From: Tissierella sp. MB52-C2
GTDB lineage: Bacteria; Bacillota; Clostridia; Tissierellales; Tissierellaceae
Assembly: GCF_030931715.1 (NCBI RefSeq)
Contig: NZ_CP133261.1
Location: 620,001 to 684,000, forward strand
Reading direction: 5' to 3'
DNA length: 64,000 bases
Shown here piece by piece: positions 1 to 8,200 of this stretch (positions are counted from its first letter, which is position 1; every line of letters begins with the position of its first letter). The translations under genes and the position numbers were made by a program. The notes beneath the pieces were generated by a model. The model was given only the letters and a program-made list of their open reading frames with translations. It searched no databases and was not told the origin of the DNA.

Positions 1-357
1 ATTATTAATCTTTTGAATAACATCAGTGAAAATGAAAACGAATATCCTATAATTGAAAAAATTTATTGTGGCATTAATTTGAACAGAGTTATTGATGTTG
101 ACGGTAAAGTTTATTCCTGTAATGAAGCAATGGGTATAGAGGAGTTTTATATTGATAATGTTGAACATTCGTTTCAAGAGAAGCATGCTGATCATGTTGA
201 TTATAAAAAGTGTAAAAGCTGTAATTTCTACTTAGCATGTTATGGCAATTGTGCTTTAGTAAATTATTTTAGACATTCTGCTAATTCAGAGAAAGAATGT
301 GATTATAAGCAAATAGAGAACGTCTTAAAGTGTTATTTAAACGATAGGAGAAAATAA
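1..357 (+). CDS. Radical SAM/SPASM peptide maturase, C-terminal part (cut by window edge)
   Basis: The reading frame is open from base 1, so only the C-terminal end of a longer protein is present; the in-frame TTG at 13 is probably internal. The visible part is a SPASM domain, which binds auxiliary iron-sulfur clusters in radical SAM enzymes that modify ribosomal peptides. It has a Cys, a Gly about 12 residues later and a second Cys (CGINLNRV...GKVYSC), then the typical CX2CX5CX3C block (CKSCNFYLACYGNC) and a final Cys (ECDYK). The stop is one base before the ATG of the next radical SAM gene, so the two are almost certainly cotranscribed. The radical SAM core and any precursor peptide lie upstream of the window, so the substrate is unknown. 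Confidence 0.8.
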   Translation: MINLLNNISENENEYPIIEKIYCGINLNRVIDVDGKVYSCNEAMGIEEFYIDNVEHSFQEKHADHVDYKKCKSCNFYLACYGNCALVNYFRHSANSEKECDYKQIENVLKCYLNDRRK

Positions 358-358
358 G

Positions 359-1651
359 ATGAAGAATGATTTTAAAATCAGCAAATATATAGTTTGTGTA
401 GATGATTTGGATGAAAAGAATATTCTTTTTAATTGTGCAACGGGATCATTGATGTTATTGGATAAGGATAAATACAGCTTACTAGAAAATAATTTAATAG
501 ATAAGATAGATTCTTCACTTATTGAATTGTTAAAAAAAAGTAAAATAATTATTCCATCAGAATGTAATGAAGAAGTAGAGTACTTAAAACATATTGAAAA
601 AAGTACTAAGAATGATGAAATATACTTAACAATTTCTCCTACTTTTTTATGTAATTTTGATTGCAGTTATTGCTTTGTAAATAAAAGTAATAGTATGATA
701 AATACGACTACCTTGAACTCTATTATTAATTGTATAAAAAGTAATAATTTCAATAGAGATAAAATGATAAATATTATTTGGTTTGGAGGAGAAACTTTAT
801 TAGCTCTTGACCACATAATTGAATTTACGCAAAAATTAGAAAGATCAATAAGTAGTAATAATATTCGAGCTAGTATTGTTACTAACGGTTATTTACTTAA
901 TCAAGATGTATTAGTTAAGTTGATTAGATCACACATCAAAATTATTCAAATAACATTTGATGGAAATGAATATTTGCATAATAAATATAGAAAGACTAAA
1001 TGTGGAAAAGAAACTTATAAACAGATTATGGAGAATATTATTAATTTATTATCGACTAATTATGACTTTGTATTAAATCTAAGGTGTAATTATTTTTCGG
1101 ATGGTGCAGATAGTGATATGATTGCTGAATTTGTTAAAGATATTGCCCCAATTATCCAAGATGATAAACGAGTAAATATTCAATTGAAACCAATTATTGA
1201 TTTTTCTTGCTCATCTAATACAAAAAGTTTTTTCGACAGCTATGATAATGTAGAACTGATTAAGCAAGCTATTACTAAAGAATTACCAAATCAAGTGATT
1301 TATAATACAGTTGGCCTACCAAAGCCTAAAATTAAATGGTGTAGTTCCGGAGAGGAAAATATGTTTAACATAGGACCATCTGGAGAATTGTATTTTTGTA
1401 AGTCTCAATTTGGATATAAAGATAAAGCTATAGGTTATATTAATGAAGATGGAAGCATATCTTATAATAAAAACTATGACATAAATGTCAGAAACAACTA
1501 TTTATTAGAGAAATGCTTAGAATGTAAATATCTTCCGTTATGTATGGGTGGATGTAAAAGATTAAGAGTAGATAAGAATAAAGCAATTTGTTATTGGAAT
1601 GAAGAAAGTATCAAAAATCTCATTAGAAGAAATTTAGCCACGTGGAATTAA
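359..1651 (+). CDS. Radical SAM/SPASM peptide maturase
   Basis: A 430-residue radical SAM enzyme. The N-terminal ~90 residues (with an NCATGSLMLLD stretch) resemble the leader-recognition-like region of RiPP maturases. The S-adenosylmethionine [4Fe-4S] motif CX3CX2C is at Cys98, Cys102 and Cys105 (CNFDCSYC), and a GGE motif follows (WFGGETLL). The C-terminal SPASM domain has Cys328 and Cys347, the CX2CX5CX3C block at Cys386/389/395/399, and Cys411. Such enzymes install thioether or other crosslinks in ribosomal peptides. The gene begins one base after the preceding SPASM gene, so two maturases act side by side. The substrate peptide is not in the window. The exact subfamily cannot be told by eye. 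Confidence 0.85.
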   Translation: MKNDFKISKYIVCVDDLDEKNILFNCATGSLMLLDKDKYSLLENNLIDKIDSSLIELLKKSKIIIPSECNEEVEYLKHIEKSTKNDEIYLTISPTFLCNFDCSYCFVNKSNSMINTTTLNSIINCIKSNNFNRDKMINIIWFGGETLLALDHIIEFTQKLERSISSNNIRASIVTNGYLLNQDVLVKLIRSHIKIIQITFDGNEYLHNKYRKTKCGKETYKQIMENIINLLSTNYDFVLNLRCNYFSDGADSDMIAEFVKDIAPIIQDDKRVNIQLKPIIDFSCSSNTKSFFDSYDNVELIKQAITKELPNQVIYNTVGLPKPKIKWCSSGEENMFNIGPSGELYFCKSQFGYKDKAIGYINEDGSISYNKNYDINVRNNYLLEKCLECKYLPLCMGGCKRLRVDKNKAICYWNEESIKNLIRRNLATWN

Positions 1652-1833
1652 CTATTTAGGAGGTAAATTATTTGCCATATAGAGGATGAATTGTAGCTTA
1701 TGAACAAAACTCTAAAATTCTGGGAAGCATGATTTTTTTAGAGATGAAATCAATATCACTCGTTTTTGAACGATACTTCTTTTGGCAGATGTTATGTACA
1801 CATCACATTATTTTACCCTTGAAATATTAAATT
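1652..1833 (+). other. Intergenic scar with strong SD and five-codon stub
   Basis: After the second maturase there is a perfect SD (AGGAGG, 1659-1664) followed at 1672 by a TTG-started frame that stops after five codons (TTG CCA TAT AGA GGA TGA). The rest of the gap has no coding frame. This looks like a truncated start of a third operon gene, so the RiPP cluster may have lost its downstream part here. That is inference from the orphan SD. Confidence 0.35.
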
Positions 1834-1894
1834 AAATAAAAGTAAAATAATATGCTTTTGATTTTATCAAAAGCATATTATTTTACTTTTATTT
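1834..1894. terminator. 29-bp perfect inverted repeat between convergent genes
   Basis: Two perfectly complementary 29-base arms (1834-1862 and 1866-1894) are separated by a 3-base loop. It lies between the plus-strand maturase gene and minus-strand fabZ, with A and T tracts on the outer ends, so it can act as a bidirectional terminator. The arms are longer than usual for a terminator, so a small non-autonomous element is also possible. Confidence 0.6.
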
Positions 1895-1933
1895 ACATTA
1901 ATGCACATTGTTTTGGCAAAACTATCAAATGAT

Positions 1934-2365
1934 CTATTCTATTGCAAATAGAAACTCTCCCTCACAAGCGAGTTCATCTCCAACATAGGCCTTACCTTCT
2001 CCAATACCCACAGAACCCCTAACTCTAGTTAAGACTACCTCCATCCTAAGAGTATCTCCAGGTACTACTTTTCTTTTAAATCTTACCTTATTTATTCCAG
2101 CAAAATAAGGGGTTTTTCCCTTATACTTTTCATCAGATAAAAGAATTACAGCTCCAACTTGAGCCATGGATTCCACTATTATTACTCCAGGCATTACAGG
2201 TATATTTGGAAAATGCCCTTGAAAAAATGGCTCATTTATAGTTACATTTTTATATCCTATGCCTTTAACTCCAATTTCTTCTATGGAAACTTTATCAATA
2301 AAGAGAAAAGGATACCTATGGGGAATAATCTCTTTTATTTCTTCTATATTCAACAATTTATCCAT
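1934..2365 (-). CDS. fabZ: 3-hydroxyacyl-ACP dehydratase FabZ
   Basis: A 143-residue hotdog-fold dehydratase of type II fatty acid synthesis, converting 3-hydroxyacyl-ACP to trans-2-enoyl-ACP in the cytoplasm. The length is normal for FabZ. The [10 protein letters not shown] motif, the catalytic His in FFQGHFP and the catalytic Glu in VESMAQ are all present. The gene is divergent from the fabH operon and shares a ~200-bp control region with it. In many Clostridia fabZ sits inside the fab operon next to acc genes; here it is separated, and no acc genes are seen. The minus-strand SD is a good AGGAG just upstream of the ATG. Confidence 0.95.
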   Translation of the reverse strand: MDKLLNIEEIKEIIPHRYPFLFIDKVSIEEIGVKGIGYKNVTINEPFFQGHFPNIPVMPGVIIVESMAQVGAVILLSDEKYKGKTPYFAGINKVRFKRKVVPGDTLRMEVVLTRVRGSVGIGEGKAYVGDELACEGEFLFAIE

Positions 2366-2407
2366 AAAATCACTCCTTTTTTGATTGTTATAGTAAAAAA
2401 TTAATTA

Positions 2408-2436
2408 TTGATTATTTTATTATATTCATATATACT
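2408..2436 (+). promoter_or_regulatory. Promoter of the fab operon
   Basis: TTGATT (2408-2413), a 17-bp spacer and TATACT (2431-2436) form a reasonable vegetative promoter reading toward fabH. A TATAAT on the minus strand (2424-2419) overlaps it and may serve fabZ, although its -35 is poor. The divergent genes could therefore be co-regulated. Confidence 0.5.
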
Positions 2437-2518
2437 AAGTCTTAAAGTTCTATTCGCATGATATTATTAATAATAATCTAAATAAAACTAATTTGCAAAT
2501 ATTTTAAGGGGGTGGTAT

Positions 2519-2545
2519 ATGAAGAGTGGGAAAAGTAAATCATAA
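2519..2545 (+). other. Nine-codon mini-ORF (leader peptide candidate) upstream of fabH
   Basis: AAGGGGG followed six bases later by an ATG opens a frame for MKSGKSKS, then TAA. It lies between the promoter and fabH and ends 19 bases before the fabH start. The spacing suggests it could be translated, but no attenuator hairpin is evident, so a regulatory role is speculative. Confidence 0.3.
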
Positions 2546-2564
2546 TTAAATACGGAGGTGGAAA

Positions 2565-3563
2565 ATGAAAAACATTTATGTAGGTATTTCTGGTGTAGGT
2601 AGCTATGTTCCTGAAAAGAAAGTTACTAATCATGACTTATCTAAAATTGTAGATACATCTGATGAGTGGATTGTTGGACGAACAGGAATTGAGGAAAGAA
2701 GAATAGCCAGTGATGATATGGCAACTTCAGATCTAGGAACATTGGCAGCGAAAGAAGCCTTAGAAGACGCAAGAGTAAAACCAGAAGATATAGATTTAAT
2801 TATTGTTGCAACAGTTACAGCTGACCATGCTTTTCCATCAACTGCTTGTATAATTCAAAAAAACATAGGTGCAATGAAAGCAGCAGCATTTGATATAAAC
2901 GTAGGTTGTTCTGGATTTGTCTACGGATTATCCATAGGAGAAAGTTTCATTAAATCGGGAACCTACAAAAAGGTATTAGTCATAGGAGCAGAAACATTAT
3001 CTAGAGTAGTAGACTGGGAAGATAGAAATACTTGTGTGCTATTTGGAGATGGTGCAGGAGCTTGTGTATTAGAAAAATGCGAAGAAGGTTCAGGAATTCT
3101 TTCTAGTGAATTAGGTTCAGATGGTACAAATGGCCAAGTGCTAAGTCAGCCAGCAGGTGGTTCGAGACTACCAGCCAGTATTGAAACTCTGGAAGATAGA
3201 CTTCACTATATAAAGATGGATGGAAAAGAAGTATTTAAATTTGCAGTTAGAGTTATGGAAAAAGCATCAATAAATGCTTTAGAAAAAGCAGATTTAAATT
3301 TAGATGATTTAGACTTTTTAGTTCCTCATCAAGCTAATATGAGGATCATAGATGCAGCAGCTAAGAAATTAAAGCTTGAAAAAAACAGGATATGTGTAAA
3401 TTTAAATAAATATGGAAATATGTCTTCAGCCTCTATTCCAATTGCCCTTGACGAAGCAGTTAAGGATAATAGAATTAAAAATGGTGATAATATACTTTTA
3501 GTAGCCTTTGGAGCAGGCCTTACTTGGGCTTCAATGACTATAAAGTGGAGTAGGAGGAGATAA
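2565..3563 (+). CDS. fabH: 3-oxoacyl-ACP synthase III FabH
   Basis: A 332-residue beta-ketoacyl-ACP synthase III that starts fatty acid synthesis by condensing an acyl-CoA primer with malonyl-ACP. The catalytic triad is complete: Cys115 in NVGCSGF, His255 in VPHQANM and Asn285 in KYGNMSSAS, with the usual spacing. The N-terminal DTSDEWIVGRTGI motif is typical. It is the first gene of the fab operon, has a strong SD (GGAGGTGG) and stops one base before fabK. The primer preference (acetyl or branched) cannot be read from the sequence. Confidence 0.96.
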   Translation: MKNIYVGISGVGSYVPEKKVTNHDLSKIVDTSDEWIVGRTGIEERRIASDDMATSDLGTLAAKEALEDARVKPEDIDLIIVATVTADHAFPSTACIIQKNIGAMKAAAFDINVGCSGFVYGLSIGESFIKSGTYKKVLVIGAETLSRVVDWEDRNTCVLFGDGAGACVLEKCEEGSGILSSELGSDGTNGQVLSQPAGGSRLPASIETLEDRLHYIKMDGKEVFKFAVRVMEKASINALEKADLNLDDLDFLVPHQANMRIIDAAAKKLKLEKNRICVNLNKYGNMSSASIPIALDEAVKDNRIKNGDNILLVAFGAGLTWASMTIKWSRRR

Positions 3564-3564
3564 G

Positions 3565-4524
3565 ATGTGGAAGACTAGGATAACAGATATTTTAAATATT
3601 AAATATCCTATATTACAAGGTGGTATGGCCTGGGTAGCTACACACGAATTAGCGGCAGCTGTGTCGGAAGCAGGTGGCTTAGGAATTATTGGAGCTGGTA
3701 ATGCCCCAGGAGAAGTAATAAGAAATGAAATCAAGAAGCTAAAGGAATTGACAGATAAACCTTTTGGTGTAAATATTATGATGATGTCACCCTTTGCTGA
3801 GGATATTGTAGGTATAGTCTGTGATGAAGGAGTTCCTGTTGTAACTACAGGTGCAGGAAGTCCAGGGAAGTATATAAAGAAATTAAAAGAACACAATGTA
3901 AAAATCATACCTGTAGTACCTACTGTGTCTTTAGCAGTGAGATTAGAAAGAGAAGGCGTTGATGCCTTAATTGTAGAGGGAACAGAGGCGGGAGGCCATA
4001 TTGGAGAATTGACTACTATGGCATTAGTTCCTCAAATAGTGGATAAAGTTAATATTCCTGTTATAGCAGCAGGAGGAATTGGAGACGGAAGAGGATTTTT
4101 GGCAGCATTAAGTCTAGGCGCAGAAGGAGTTCAACTAGGCACTAGATTTCTATGCTCCACAGAGGCAAATGTTCATACAAACTATAAAGAAGCCATAGTA
4201 AAATCTAAAGATAGAGATGCACAAGTAACTGGGAGAAGTACTGGGCATCCTGTTAGAGCATTGAAAAATAAATTTACTAGGGAATTTTTAGAGTTGGAAA
4301 AAAACAATGGATCCCTTGAAGAATTAGGGTTATTAGGTTCGGGAAGATTAAAATTAGCTGTAGTGGATGGAGATGTAAATAAGGGGTCTCTAATGGCTGG
4401 ACAAATTGCAGGATTAATAGAAGATATTAAACCATGTAAGGAGATAATTGAAGATATTATAGGTTATGCAGATAAAAAACTGAATATATTGAATTCCTTA
4501 AGTAGAGGTGATATTGGTGAATAA
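3565..4524 (+). CDS. fabK: Enoyl-ACP reductase II FabK (FMN-dependent)
   Basis: A 319-residue flavoprotein of the nitronate monooxygenase/FabK fold that reduces trans-2-enoyl-ACP in the last step of each elongation cycle. Recognisable parts are the N-terminal YPILQGGMAWVA, AGGLGIIGAG, the EGTEAGGHIGE segment and the phosphate-binding AAGGIGDGRG and LGAEGVQLGTRF motifs. It is the only enoyl reductase in the operon. FabK enzymes are known to resist triclosan, which targets FabI. The gene overlaps fabD by 8 bases if fabD starts at 4517. Confidence 0.94.
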   Translation: MWKTRITDILNIKYPILQGGMAWVATHELAAAVSEAGGLGIIGAGNAPGEVIRNEIKKLKELTDKPFGVNIMMMSPFAEDIVGIVCDEGVPVVTTGAGSPGKYIKKLKEHNVKIIPVVPTVSLAVRLEREGVDALIVEGTEAGGHIGELTTMALVPQIVDKVNIPVIAAGGIGDGRGFLAALSLGAEGVQLGTRFLCSTEANVHTNYKEAIVKSKDRDAQVTGRSTGHPVRALKNKFTREFLELEKNNGSLEELGLLGSGRLKLAVVDGDVNKGSLMAGQIAGLIEDIKPCKEIIEDIIGYADKKLNILNSLSRGDIGE

Positions 4525-5476
4525 ATTAGCTTTTATATTTCCAGGCCAAGGCTCACAATACGTAGGAATGGGTAGTGACTTTTACGAATCCTTTGCAGAA
4601 TCAAAAAAAGTATTTGATGAAGCAAATGAAGTATTGGATATGGATTTAAAAGGCATATGTTTCAATGGAACCGAAGAAGATCTAAGGAAAACGGAAAATA
4701 CTCAACCAGCAATACTTGCAACTAGTATTGCAATACTCAAAGCCATGGAAGCTAGAGGGATAGATTGTGAATATACAGCTGGGCTAAGTCTTGGAGAATA
4801 TAGTTCCTTAGTCACAAGCAAGAGCTTAGATTTTAAAGATGCTCTTAAGGTTGTAAAGGAAAGAGGAAGGTTTATGCAAGAAGCAGTTCCCCTAGGAGTA
4901 GGTGGAATGGCTGCGATTCTAGGATTAGACAAAGAAAAGTTACCCTTTATCATACAAAAAACTAAGGAATATGGAGTAGTTGAGGTGGCCAACTATAATA
5001 GTCCAGAGCAAATTGTACTGTCAGGAGAAATAGAAGGGCTAAAAGTTGCCTGTGAAGAAGCAGTAAAACTAGGAGCTAAAAAAGCAGTACCATTATCTGT
5101 GTCTGCTCCATTTCATTCATCCTTATTAGTTTCAGCAGGGGAAAAGTTAAAGAATGAATTGTCAAAGATAGATATAAGGGAAACCCAAAAGAAGTTTATT
5201 TCAAATGTAGATGCGAAACTTTTATCTAATAAAGATGAAATAAAACCTAATCTAGTAAACCAAGTGAGCAATTCAGTATTGTGGCAACAGTCTGTGGAAT
5301 ATATGATAAATGAAGGTGTAGATACCTTTATAGAATTAGGACCAGGAAAATCTCTTTCAGGCTTTGTAAAGAGAATAGGAAAGTCCATGGGGAAAGAAGT
5401 AAAGGCACTAAGTGTAAATAATGTTAATTCCTTCGAGGAAACAGTTAATTATATAAAATCAGTGAAAGATAAATAG
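4517..5476 (+). CDS. fabD: Malonyl-CoA:ACP transacylase FabD
   Basis: Transfers malonyl from CoA to acyl carrier protein. Motifs: the N-terminal LAFIFPGQGSQYVGMG, the nucleophile serine in GLSLGEYS, the catalytic His in SAPFHSS, and the C-terminal FIELGPGKSLSGF. I chose the GTG at 4517 because it gives the normal FabD start (MNKLAFIFPGQG) and sits about 7 bases after AGAGGTG; in-frame GTG at 4508 and TTG at 4514 are alternatives. The start lies inside the end of fabK, implying translational coupling. With this start the protein is 319 residues. Confidence 0.94.
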   Translation: MNKLAFIFPGQGSQYVGMGSDFYESFAESKKVFDEANEVLDMDLKGICFNGTEEDLRKTENTQPAILATSIAILKAMEARGIDCEYTAGLSLGEYSSLVTSKSLDFKDALKVVKERGRFMQEAVPLGVGGMAAILGLDKEKLPFIIQKTKEYGVVEVANYNSPEQIVLSGEIEGLKVACEEAVKLGAKKAVPLSVSAPFHSSLLVSAGEKLKNELSKIDIRETQKKFISNVDAKLLSNKDEIKPNLVNQVSNSVLWQQSVEYMINEGVDTFIELGPGKSLSGFVKRIGKSMGKEVKALSVNNVNSFEETVNYIKSVKDK

Positions 5477-5507
5477 TTATTCACTAAATTAGAAAGGGGG
5501 TGAAAAT

Positions 5508-6251
5508 ATGAGCCTAGATAATAAAGTAGCCCTAGTAACTGGAGGTTCTAGAGGGATAGGAAAAGAAATTGCCTTAGAGTTAGCTAAAAATGGTGTTAAT
5601 ATAGGAATTACCTATATTAATAACGAGGTAAAAGCTAGAGAAGTAATAGATGAGATAAGATCCTATGGAGTAAAAGGAATTGCCATAAAGGCAGATGTAT
5701 CTGTAGAAGAAGATGTATTAAGGATGATAGGGTCCATAGAAGAAGAATTAGGCACTATAGATATATTAGTAAATAATGCTGGAGTTACAAAAGACAATTT
5801 AATTATTAGAATGAAAGAGGAAGACTGGGATGAAGTAATGAGTGTAAATCTAAAGGGAACATTCCTCTGTACTAAGGCAGTATCTAGAATGATGATGAAG
5901 AAAAGATATGGAAAGATAATAAACATTACTTCTGTAGTAGGTATAATGGGAAATATAGGTCAAGGAAACTATAGTGCTTCAAAGGCTGGAGCCATTGGAT
6001 TTACAAAGTCCATGGCAAAGGAATTAGCAAGTAGGGGTATTAGAGTAAATGCCATAGCACCAGGGTTTATAGAAACTGATATGACAGAAGTATTAAAAGA
6101 GGATATAAAGGAAACAATGCTAAAATCAATACCACTAAATACCTTTGGCAACCCAAAAGATATAGCAAACCTAGTAGTATTTTTAGCTAGTGAAAAATCA
6201 GACTATATAACAGGGCAAGTAATAAATGTAGATGGTGGGATGTTAATGTAA
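5508..6251 (+). CDS. fabG: 3-oxoacyl-ACP reductase FabG
   Basis: A 247-residue short-chain dehydrogenase/reductase that reduces 3-oxoacyl-ACP with NADPH. It has the nucleotide-binding TGGSRGIGKEIA near the N-terminus, the structural NNAGVTKDN, and the active-site Ser (NITSVVG) and YSASKAG (Tyr and Lys). The C-terminal ITGQVINVDGGMLM is characteristic of FabG. A strong SD (AAAGGGGGTG) precedes the ATG. It lies between fabD and acpP. Confidence 0.95.
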   Translation: MSLDNKVALVTGGSRGIGKEIALELAKNGVNIGITYINNEVKAREVIDEIRSYGVKGIAIKADVSVEEDVLRMIGSIEEELGTIDILVNNAGVTKDNLIIRMKEEDWDEVMSVNLKGTFLCTKAVSRMMMKKRYGKIINITSVVGIMGNIGQGNYSASKAGAIGFTKSMAKELASRGIRVNAIAPGFIETDMTEVLKEDIKETMLKSIPLNTFGNPKDIANLVVFLASEKSDYITGQVINVDGGMLM

Positions 6252-6327
6252 ATGAGATAAATTATAAAAAACGAGTCTTATTTTTATAATTTATCTAATA
6301 CAATAAAAAATTAGGAGGAATGCGAAA

Positions 6328-6561
6328 ATGATATTTGAAAAGGTTGTAAATATAATAGCAGAGCAATTAGGAATAGATGACGTGGAGAGTATTACAGTGG
6401 AGACTTCCATGATGAAGGATTTAGAAGCAGATTCATTGGATGCAGTAGAAATAATGATGGCTTTAGAAGATGAGTTTGGAATTTCTGTGCCAGATGAAGA
6501 TGCTGAAAACTTTAAAAACATTGGTGATATAGTAAAATATGTAGAAGAAAAGACAGAATAA
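6328..6561 (+). CDS. acpP: Acyl carrier protein
   Basis: A 77-residue acidic acyl carrier protein. The phosphopantetheine attachment site is Ser36 in the [17 protein letters not shown] motif. It carries the growing chain between FabH, FabG, FabZ, FabK and FabF. The 76-base gap before it is larger than elsewhere in the operon, and the SD is AGGAGG. This is probably the housekeeping ACP, because it sits in the fab operon. Confidence 0.96.
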   Translation: MIFEKVVNIIAEQLGIDDVESITVETSMMKDLEADSLDAVEIMMALEDEFGISVPDEDAENFKNIGDIVKYVEEKTE

Positions 6562-6583
6562 TACCTTACATTGGAGGTAAAAA

Positions 6584-7822
6584 ATGAAAAGAGTTGTAAT
6601 AACAGGATTAGGAGCAGTAACGCCTATAGGTATAGGAAAAGAAAAATTTTGGAATTCATTAATACAAGGGAAGTCAGGAATTGGACTTATAACTAGATTT
6701 GATACTAAAGAATTCGATACTAAAATAGGTGCTGAAGTTAAAGACTTTAATCCATCTGACTATATAGATAAGAAGGAAGCCAAAAGGATGGACAGATTTA
6801 CACAATATGCAGTAGTAGGTGCAAAGCTTGCTATAGAAGATGGAAATCTAAACTTAGATAAATTAAACTTAGATAAAGTTGGAGTTGTAATTGGAGTTGG
6901 TATCGGTGGTATGGAGACTATGGAAACAGAGTATGGAAAACTAAGGGATAGAGGACCAAGTAGAGTTAGCCCCTTATTTATCCCAATGATGATATCCAAT
7001 ATGGCACCAGGACAAATATCCATGACCTTTGGATTTAGAGGACCAACAATGACAGTAACTACAGCCTGTGCGTCAAGTACCCATGCCATAGGGGAAGCTT
7101 TTAGAATGATAAAATCAGGTAATGTGGATATGGTAGTAGCAGGTGGAGCAGATGCGTCTATAACACCTATTTCAGTGGCAGGTTTTTGTTCAATGAAAGC
7201 TCTTTCAACTAGAAATAATGACCCTACAAAGGCATCTCGTCCTTTTGATAAAGAGAGAGATGGATTTGTAATGGGAGAAGGAGCAGGTATATTGATTTTA
7301 GAAGAGTTAAACCATGCACTCTCTAGAGGGGCAAATATATATGGTGAAATTGTAGGATACGGATCTACTTCAGATGCTTTCCATATAACTCAACCAGACC
7401 CAGAAGCAAGGGGAGCAACAAGAGCTATGGAATTGGCATTGGAGGAGGCAGCAGCCGACTATAATGATGTAGAATATATAAATGCTCATGGTACGTCAAC
7501 ATATTTCAATGATAAACTAGAGACTTTAGCAATAAAGAATGTTTTTAAAGACCATGCGGAGGATATAAACATAAGCTCAACAAAATCAATGACAGGTCAT
7601 TTACTAGGAGCTGCCGGTGGAATAGAGGCTATAGCAGCCATTATGGCAATAAAGGAAGGAATCATCCCTCCAACAATAAACTACGAACATCCAGATGAAG
7701 AATGTGATTTAAATTATACACCAAATGAAGCAGTAAAAAGAGATATAAAATACGCATTATCAAATTCACTAGGATTTGGGGGGCATAATGGGACGGTATT
7801 ATTTAAAAAATATATAGATTAA
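6584..7822 (+). CDS. fabF: 3-oxoacyl-ACP synthase II FabF
   Basis: A 412-residue beta-ketoacyl-ACP synthase II that elongates acyl-ACP with malonyl-ACP. The Cys-His-His triad is visible: Cys162 in TACASSTH, His302 in NAHGTST and the His in [11 protein letters not shown]. The N-terminal [14 protein letters not shown] and the C-terminal [10 protein letters not shown] are diagnostic. It is the last gene of the operon and is followed directly by a strong terminator. The usual acc carboxylase genes do not follow. Confidence 0.96.
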   Translation: MKRVVITGLGAVTPIGIGKEKFWNSLIQGKSGIGLITRFDTKEFDTKIGAEVKDFNPSDYIDKKEAKRMDRFTQYAVVGAKLAIEDGNLNLDKLNLDKVGVVIGVGIGGMETMETEYGKLRDRGPSRVSPLFIPMMISNMAPGQISMTFGFRGPTMTVTTACASSTHAIGEAFRMIKSGNVDMVVAGGADASITPISVAGFCSMKALSTRNNDPTKASRPFDKERDGFVMGEGAGILILEELNHALSRGANIYGEIVGYGSTSDAFHITQPDPEARGATRAMELALEEAAADYNDVEYINAHGTSTYFNDKLETLAIKNVFKDHAEDINISSTKSMTGHLLGAAGGIEAIAAIMAIKEGIIPPTINYEHPDEECDLNYTPNEAVKRDIKYALSNSLGFGGHNGTVLFKKYID

Positions 7823-7825
7823 AAC

Positions 7826-7860
7826 AAAGGGACTTTGAGAGAGATCAAAGTCCCTTTTAT
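7826..7860 (+). terminator. Terminator of the fab operon
   Basis: A 13-bp perfect stem (7826-7838 with 7845-7857), a 6-base loop and a T tract lie four bases after the fabF stop. This is a classic intrinsic terminator. Confidence 0.85.
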
Positions 7861-7938
7861 CTTTGGGATAACTTTAACAAGTTCTAGGACAATAAATTAA
7901 TTATATGATAATATAGAGGTAGAAAAACAACAGAGGGT

Positions 7939-8121
7939 ATGGAATATACATATATTTAGAGCACTACTTAAATTATTACTATATAATTATGGCTAAGTTA
8001 TAGCTTTAGTATTTATAACATACTAATTATTATTTTTATCAAGTTATCAAGAAAAATAAATAATATAGAAAATTCCGTTAATGGAATAAAGGAAAAGTTA
8101 GATAAAAATTTAGAGGAGTAA
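7939..8121 (+). pseudogene. Decayed copy of the small membrane protein found at 19285
   Basis: The last 24 codons (8050-8121) read RKINNIENSVNGIKEKLDKN plus four residues, almost the same as the coiled-coil end of the 62-residue protein at 19285-19473. Upstream in the same frame are an ATG at 7939 and a weakly conserved hydrophobic stretch, but in-frame stops (for example after six codons) break it. The bases just before it (a TGATAATATAGAGG-like stretch) also match the leader of the intact copy. It marks an earlier duplication to the left of agrA. The rest of the 7861-8200 gap holds no gene. Confidence 0.7.
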
Positions 8122-8200
8122 AACTTAATAGGAAATATAATTAGAGTAAAATAAAGATTAAAGATAATCTAATATATAATTTTATAGAGGGTGATACTCA

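Noticed and set aside
359-1651. SCIFF-type maturase assignment
   Set aside because: No SCIFF peptide gene beside it and the subfamily cannot be settled by eye.
2436-2444. TAAGTCTTA considered as a FapR- or FabT-like operator
   Set aside because: Only a 9-bp palindrome with no match to known operator length; no such regulator in the window.
3531-3908. Minus-strand open frame of 125 codons inside fabK
   Set aside because: Antisense shadow of a strongly conserved gene; no SD and no recognisable protein.
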